A DNA stretch of 64,000 bases, taken from NCBI RefSeq assembly GCF_036013915.1, contig NZ_CP107899.1:4960001-5024000 (forward strand), in the 5' to 3' direction. Below are positions 61,309 through 64,000 of the stretch, piece after piece. Position numbers and translations under genes: made by a program. The stretch's first letter is position 1, and each line of letters starts with the position of its first letter. The notes beneath the pieces are model-generated. The model was not told the DNA's origin. It made no database searches and saw nothing but the letters and a program-made list of their open reading frames with translations. The stretch comes from Streptomyces sp. NBC_00464. GTDB taxonomy: Bacteria; Actinomycetota; Actinomycetes; Streptomycetales; Streptomycetaceae.

Positions 61309-64000
61309 TTACCCAGCAGCAATTGCTGAGTACGTCCAAACGTCTGCTGTCATTTCGTGACGCAGCTTCCAAGTGATTGCCATGGGCTTGCTGCCCTTGT
61401 GCGTGACGTAATCAGCCGGTCCAAGCAGCATCCAAGGCTGTGGGCCACCGATATCTGTCTTCTTATAGCGTCGGACGAAGAGGAGTACCTGAGTGCCCTT
61501 CTCTTTGTGTGTCCGGTAGCGCAGGCCTGTCGGTGACGTCTCTGATGTTTGGTTCTGAGACTCCCAATGAAACTCGGACTCGTTCAGCGCATAGTCCTTG
61601 TATCGAGTTTCGGGCGAGAAGTCTTTCTCATCCTTTTCTAGGGTGATGAGAAGGGCGTCAGTCTGGATTCCCTCGCACCACTTCACACCCTCCCGGAAGT
61701 GCCCAGGCATGAAGCCGTCCACGGTGGACTGGCCGAGAGCAGGGAGGATCTCCTCGCGGCTGTACGAGGCGTGAACTGCCAAGGGGAGATCCGCGTGCGT
61801 GTCGAGCAGGGGAAGCGGCAGGTGGTCGGCTAGGTCGAGGACCTGGGCCAGGACCTGGCGGAGCTCGTCGCGGAATGCGTGCTGGGCGCGCAAGGTGTCG
61901 AAGCCCGCTTGGTAGCTCGTGAAATCGCCGCCCAAGGGCCAGAGAGAGAAGAAGAACATGCGGGCGTAAGCCTGTTCCTGAGCGGTGAGCTGGTCATACG
62001 TGGGGGCGTCGTCGATGAGGAGCTTCGTATACGCCGAGACGCGTGCCGGATCGTCGACATGGAGGAAGGCGGAAGCGCGCTTCAGGAGCGCTGCCTCGCC
62101 GTCGGGGGCAGTGGGATTGAGGAGCTTGGCACGGCGGAGAAGGCCGGTCCAGGAGTTTCCGTTGCCGCGGTAGAGCTCTTTGAGCTCTCGGCCGCTCTCC
62201 TTGAGGTAGCCCGCGAGCCGAGGCTCGGCGTAGGCGGCAACCTCGCGAGCGAGCTGAGTGACGTTGACGCCTATCTGATTGCGGATGTTATCGAGGATAA
62301 GGGTCTTGGCCTTCGTCTCAAGGATGATCTGGCAGCCAGACGGCAACTGAGGGAAGTCGTCCTCAACGTTGGTGAGGAGACGGTTTCGCGTCAGGTTGGT
62401 CAGGGCGCGGAACTGCTCTTCGAACCTGAACTCCTTGCGGTGCTGACCAATGAAGTCGAGAACGGTGAGAACGGCCTTGCTCTCGGTACGGCGCAGCCCA
62501 CGTCCCAACTGCTGAAGGAATACGGTGGCGCTTGAGGTCGGACGGAGAAGAAGCAGAGTGTCGACATCGGGGATATCGAGTCCTTCGTTGAACAGGTCCA
62601 CCGAGAAGATGACTTGCAGTGTTCCTGCACGGAGCTCTTCCAGCGCCGCCTTGCGTTCATGCTTGGGGGTATCGCCGGAGAGTGCGACGGCGTTGAGGCC
62701 AGCACGCCGGAAGAATTCGGCCATGAACTGCGCGTGTGCCACCGAGACACAGAAGCCCAGAGCGCGCATGGTCCCGGGGTCGGTGACCTTGCCCTTCACC
62801 GCCTTGACGACGAGCCTGGCCCGGGCGTCGTTACCTGTGAAGAGGTTGCTCAGCGCACTTGAGTCGTACGCTCCCCGCTTCCACGCGAGGGTGCTGAGGT
62901 CAGTGTTGTCGGTAACACCGAAGTAGTGGAACGGGCTCAGCAGATCGTTCTCAAGTGCTTCCCAGAGCCGCATCTCGGCCGCGATTCGGCCGTCAAAGTA
63001 CTCATCCTGGACGTTCAGCCCGTCCATGCGCTCTGGGGTGGCGGTGAGGCCGAGCAACTCCTGGGGGGTGAAATGGTCCACGATCCTTCGGTAGGTCGGC
63101 GAAGTGCCGTGGTGGAACTCGTCGATCACGATGACGTCGAAGTGATCTGGAGCGAGGCGTTCCAGGGTGCGCGCGTTGAGTGACTGAACACTTGCGAATA
63201 CGTGGTTCCAGTTCTCGGGCACCTCGCCACCGAGGAAGAGCTCACCGAAGTTCGCGTCGACCAGGACGTTCTGGTACACCCGCAGGGACTGCTCCAGGAT
63301 CTCCTTCCGGTGTGCCACGAAGAGCAGTCGGAGATCCCTGCCGAGCTTGTGCCGCAGGTGCTTGTAGTCCAGGGCTGCCATCACCGTCTTCCCTGTGCCC
63401 GTGGCGGCGACGAGTAGATTGCGGTTCCGCTCGTGAACGGTGCGCTCGACTTCAAGGCGTTCCAGCATGTCGCGCTGGTGTGGGTAGGGGTGGACCTCCA
63501 GTCCGGAGAGCGTGATGACGTTGCGGCCCTGTTGGCCAGCTGGGCCGCCAGCGTGGGAGAGCGCCTCGTCCAATCGTTGTGCGTCGTTGTCGGGGTCGTA
63601 CGACTCGAAGGAGCGCTCGCTCCAATAGGCGTCGAAGGTCGCCTCGAACTTGCGCAGGACTGAAGGCGTGGCAATCGACGAAAGCCGTACATTCCATTCG
63701 AGACCATCGAGGAGTGCAGCCTTCGAGAGGTTGGAGCTGCCGACGTACGCGGTGTCGAAGCCGCTGTCCCGGCGGAAGAGCCAAGCCTTGGCGTGCAGGC
63801 GCGTCGAGCGGAGCTCGTAATTCACCTTCACCTCGGCGCCGAACTCGCGAACAAGTCGGTCGAGGGCGCGACGCTCTGTGGCACCGATGTACGTGGTCGT
63901 GAGGACCCTGATGGGCACGCCACGATCCCGGGCAGACGTCAGCGACTGCTCAAGTACTCGTAGGCCGTGCCATTTTACGAACGCGCAGAGCAGGTCCACA
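61309..64000 (-). CDS. PLD nuclease-superfamily II helicase-DUF3427 protein (N-terminus beyond window)
   Basis: At least 896 residues are visible, with the 5' end outside the window. An N-terminal phospholipase D-type unit shows TRLHAKAWLFRRDSGFDTAY, then VGSSNLSKAALLDG (HxK motif plus GSxN). A helicase follows: LLVAATGTGKTVMAALDYKH (motif I), VIVIDEFHHGTSPTYRR (II, DEFH), LLGLTATPERMD (III), and LFNEGLDIPDVDTLLLLRPT and QQLGRGLRRTESKAVL (V, VI). The C-terminal about 300 residues match DUF3427 in position and character (TRYKDYALNESEFHWESQNQ). The family is found in islands and suspected of defence or repair roles. Convergent with the DUF397 gene. Confidence 0.9.
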   Translation of the reverse strand, partial: VDLLCAFVKWHGLRVLEQSLTSARDRGVPIRVLTTTYIGATERRALDRLVREFGAEVKVNYELRSTRLHAKAWLFRRDSGFDTAYVGSSNLSKAALLDGLEWNVRLSSIATPSVLRKFEATFDAYWSERSFESYDPDNDAQRLDEALSHAGGPAGQQGRNVITLSGLEVHPYPHQRDMLERLEVERTVHERNRNLLVAATGTGKTVMAALDYKHLRHKLGRDLRLLFVAHRKEILEQSLRVYQNVLVDANFGELFLGGEVPENWNHVFASVQSLNARTLERLAPDHFDVIVIDEFHHGTSPTYRRIVDHFTPQELLGLTATPERMDGLNVQDEYFDGRIAAEMRLWEALENDLLSPFHYFGVTDNTDLSTLAWKRGAYDSSALSNLFTGNDARARLVVKAVKGKVTDPGTMRALGFCVSVAHAQFMAEFFRRAGLNAVALSGDTPKHERKAALEELRAGTLQVIFSVDLFNEGLDIPDVDTLLLLRPTSSATVFLQQLGRGLRRTESKAVLTVLDFIGQHRKEFRFEEQFRALTNLTRNRLLTNVEDDFPQLPSGCQIILETKAKTLILDNIRNQIGVNVTQLAREVAAYAEPRLAGYLKESGRELKELYRGNGNSWTGLLRRAKLLNPTAPDGEAALLKRASAFLHVDDPARVSAYTKLLIDDAPTYDQLTAQEQAYARMFFFSLWPLGGDFTSYQAGFDTLRAQHAFRDELRQVLAQVLDLADHLPLPLLDTHADLPLAVHASYSREEILPALGQSTVDGFMPGHFREGVKWCEGIQTDALLITLEKDEKDFSPETRYKDYALNESEFHWESQNQTSETSPTGLRYRTHKEKGTQVLLFVRRYKKTDIGGPQPWMLLGPADYVTHKGSKPMAITWKLRHEMTADVWTYSAIAAG

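Overview
This window comes from a high-GC actinobacterium, almost certainly a Streptomyces. Nearly all genes have G/C at the third codon position, GTG starts and four-base ATGA/GTGA overlaps are frequent, and the run clpS - DUF2017 - mec/cysO/cysM - nagE2/nagE1/nagF - rph - rdgB is core Streptomyces gene order (nagE2, nagE1 and nagF are the S. coelicolor names for SCO2907, SCO2906 and SCO2905). No ribosomal RNA, CRISPR array or intact insertion sequence was seen.

1-14.3 kb is housekeeping. It opens with a cut nicotinate phosphoribosyltransferase gene, then clpS, a DUF2017 gene and an amino acid permease. A cysteine module follows: a JAMM peptidase (Mec), a cysteine-containing leader peptide with hairpins behind it, the sulfur carrier CysO and the cysteine synthase CysM. 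Next come a metallo-beta-lactamase-fold hydrolase, the N-acetylglucosamine PTS genes with three DasR-type (dre) operators, a SpoIIE-type phosphatase, RNase PH, a lipoprotein and RdgB. 14.3-15.9 kb is a small lower-GC patch: an unusual leucine-anticodon tRNA-like gene and two overlapping HNH endonuclease genes built from repeated SHF modules.

16-31 kb holds transport and envelope functions: a ProP-type symporter, a Bcp peroxiredoxin, a GroES-like protein, a guanidine-III riboswitch with its SMR exporter, a class A penicillin-binding protein, a three-gene ABC-2 exporter, a LiaF-like protein, an SGNH hydrolase, a DUF445 protein and an MFS exporter with its TetR regulator. 31-49.4 kb is a mixed accessory-like stretch: a Ser/Thr kinase, a frameshifted zinc-ribbon gene, a secreted GH5 mannanase behind a perfect CebR box, a divergent HxlR/quinone-reductase pair with a perfect palindromic operator, an AraC regulator overlapping a truncated DUF4097 gene, a MerR-peroxiredoxin fusion, an AAA ATPase/TPR membrane pair, and a CGNR regulator divergent from a phosphoesterase with another palindrome between them.

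49.6-55.9 kb is one functional unit: a two-component system divergent from a lipoprotein and a MacAB-like exporter, the last four genes chained by four-base overlaps. 56-64 kb looks accessory: a SUKH-like protein, small unknown genes, a winged-helix protein divergent from an excisionase-like HTH protein, the Streptomyces-type trio of RsbW-like ATPase, XRE/DUF5753 and DUF397, and a large PLD-helicase-DUF3427 protein cut by the window end that is a plausible defence or mobile-element gene.
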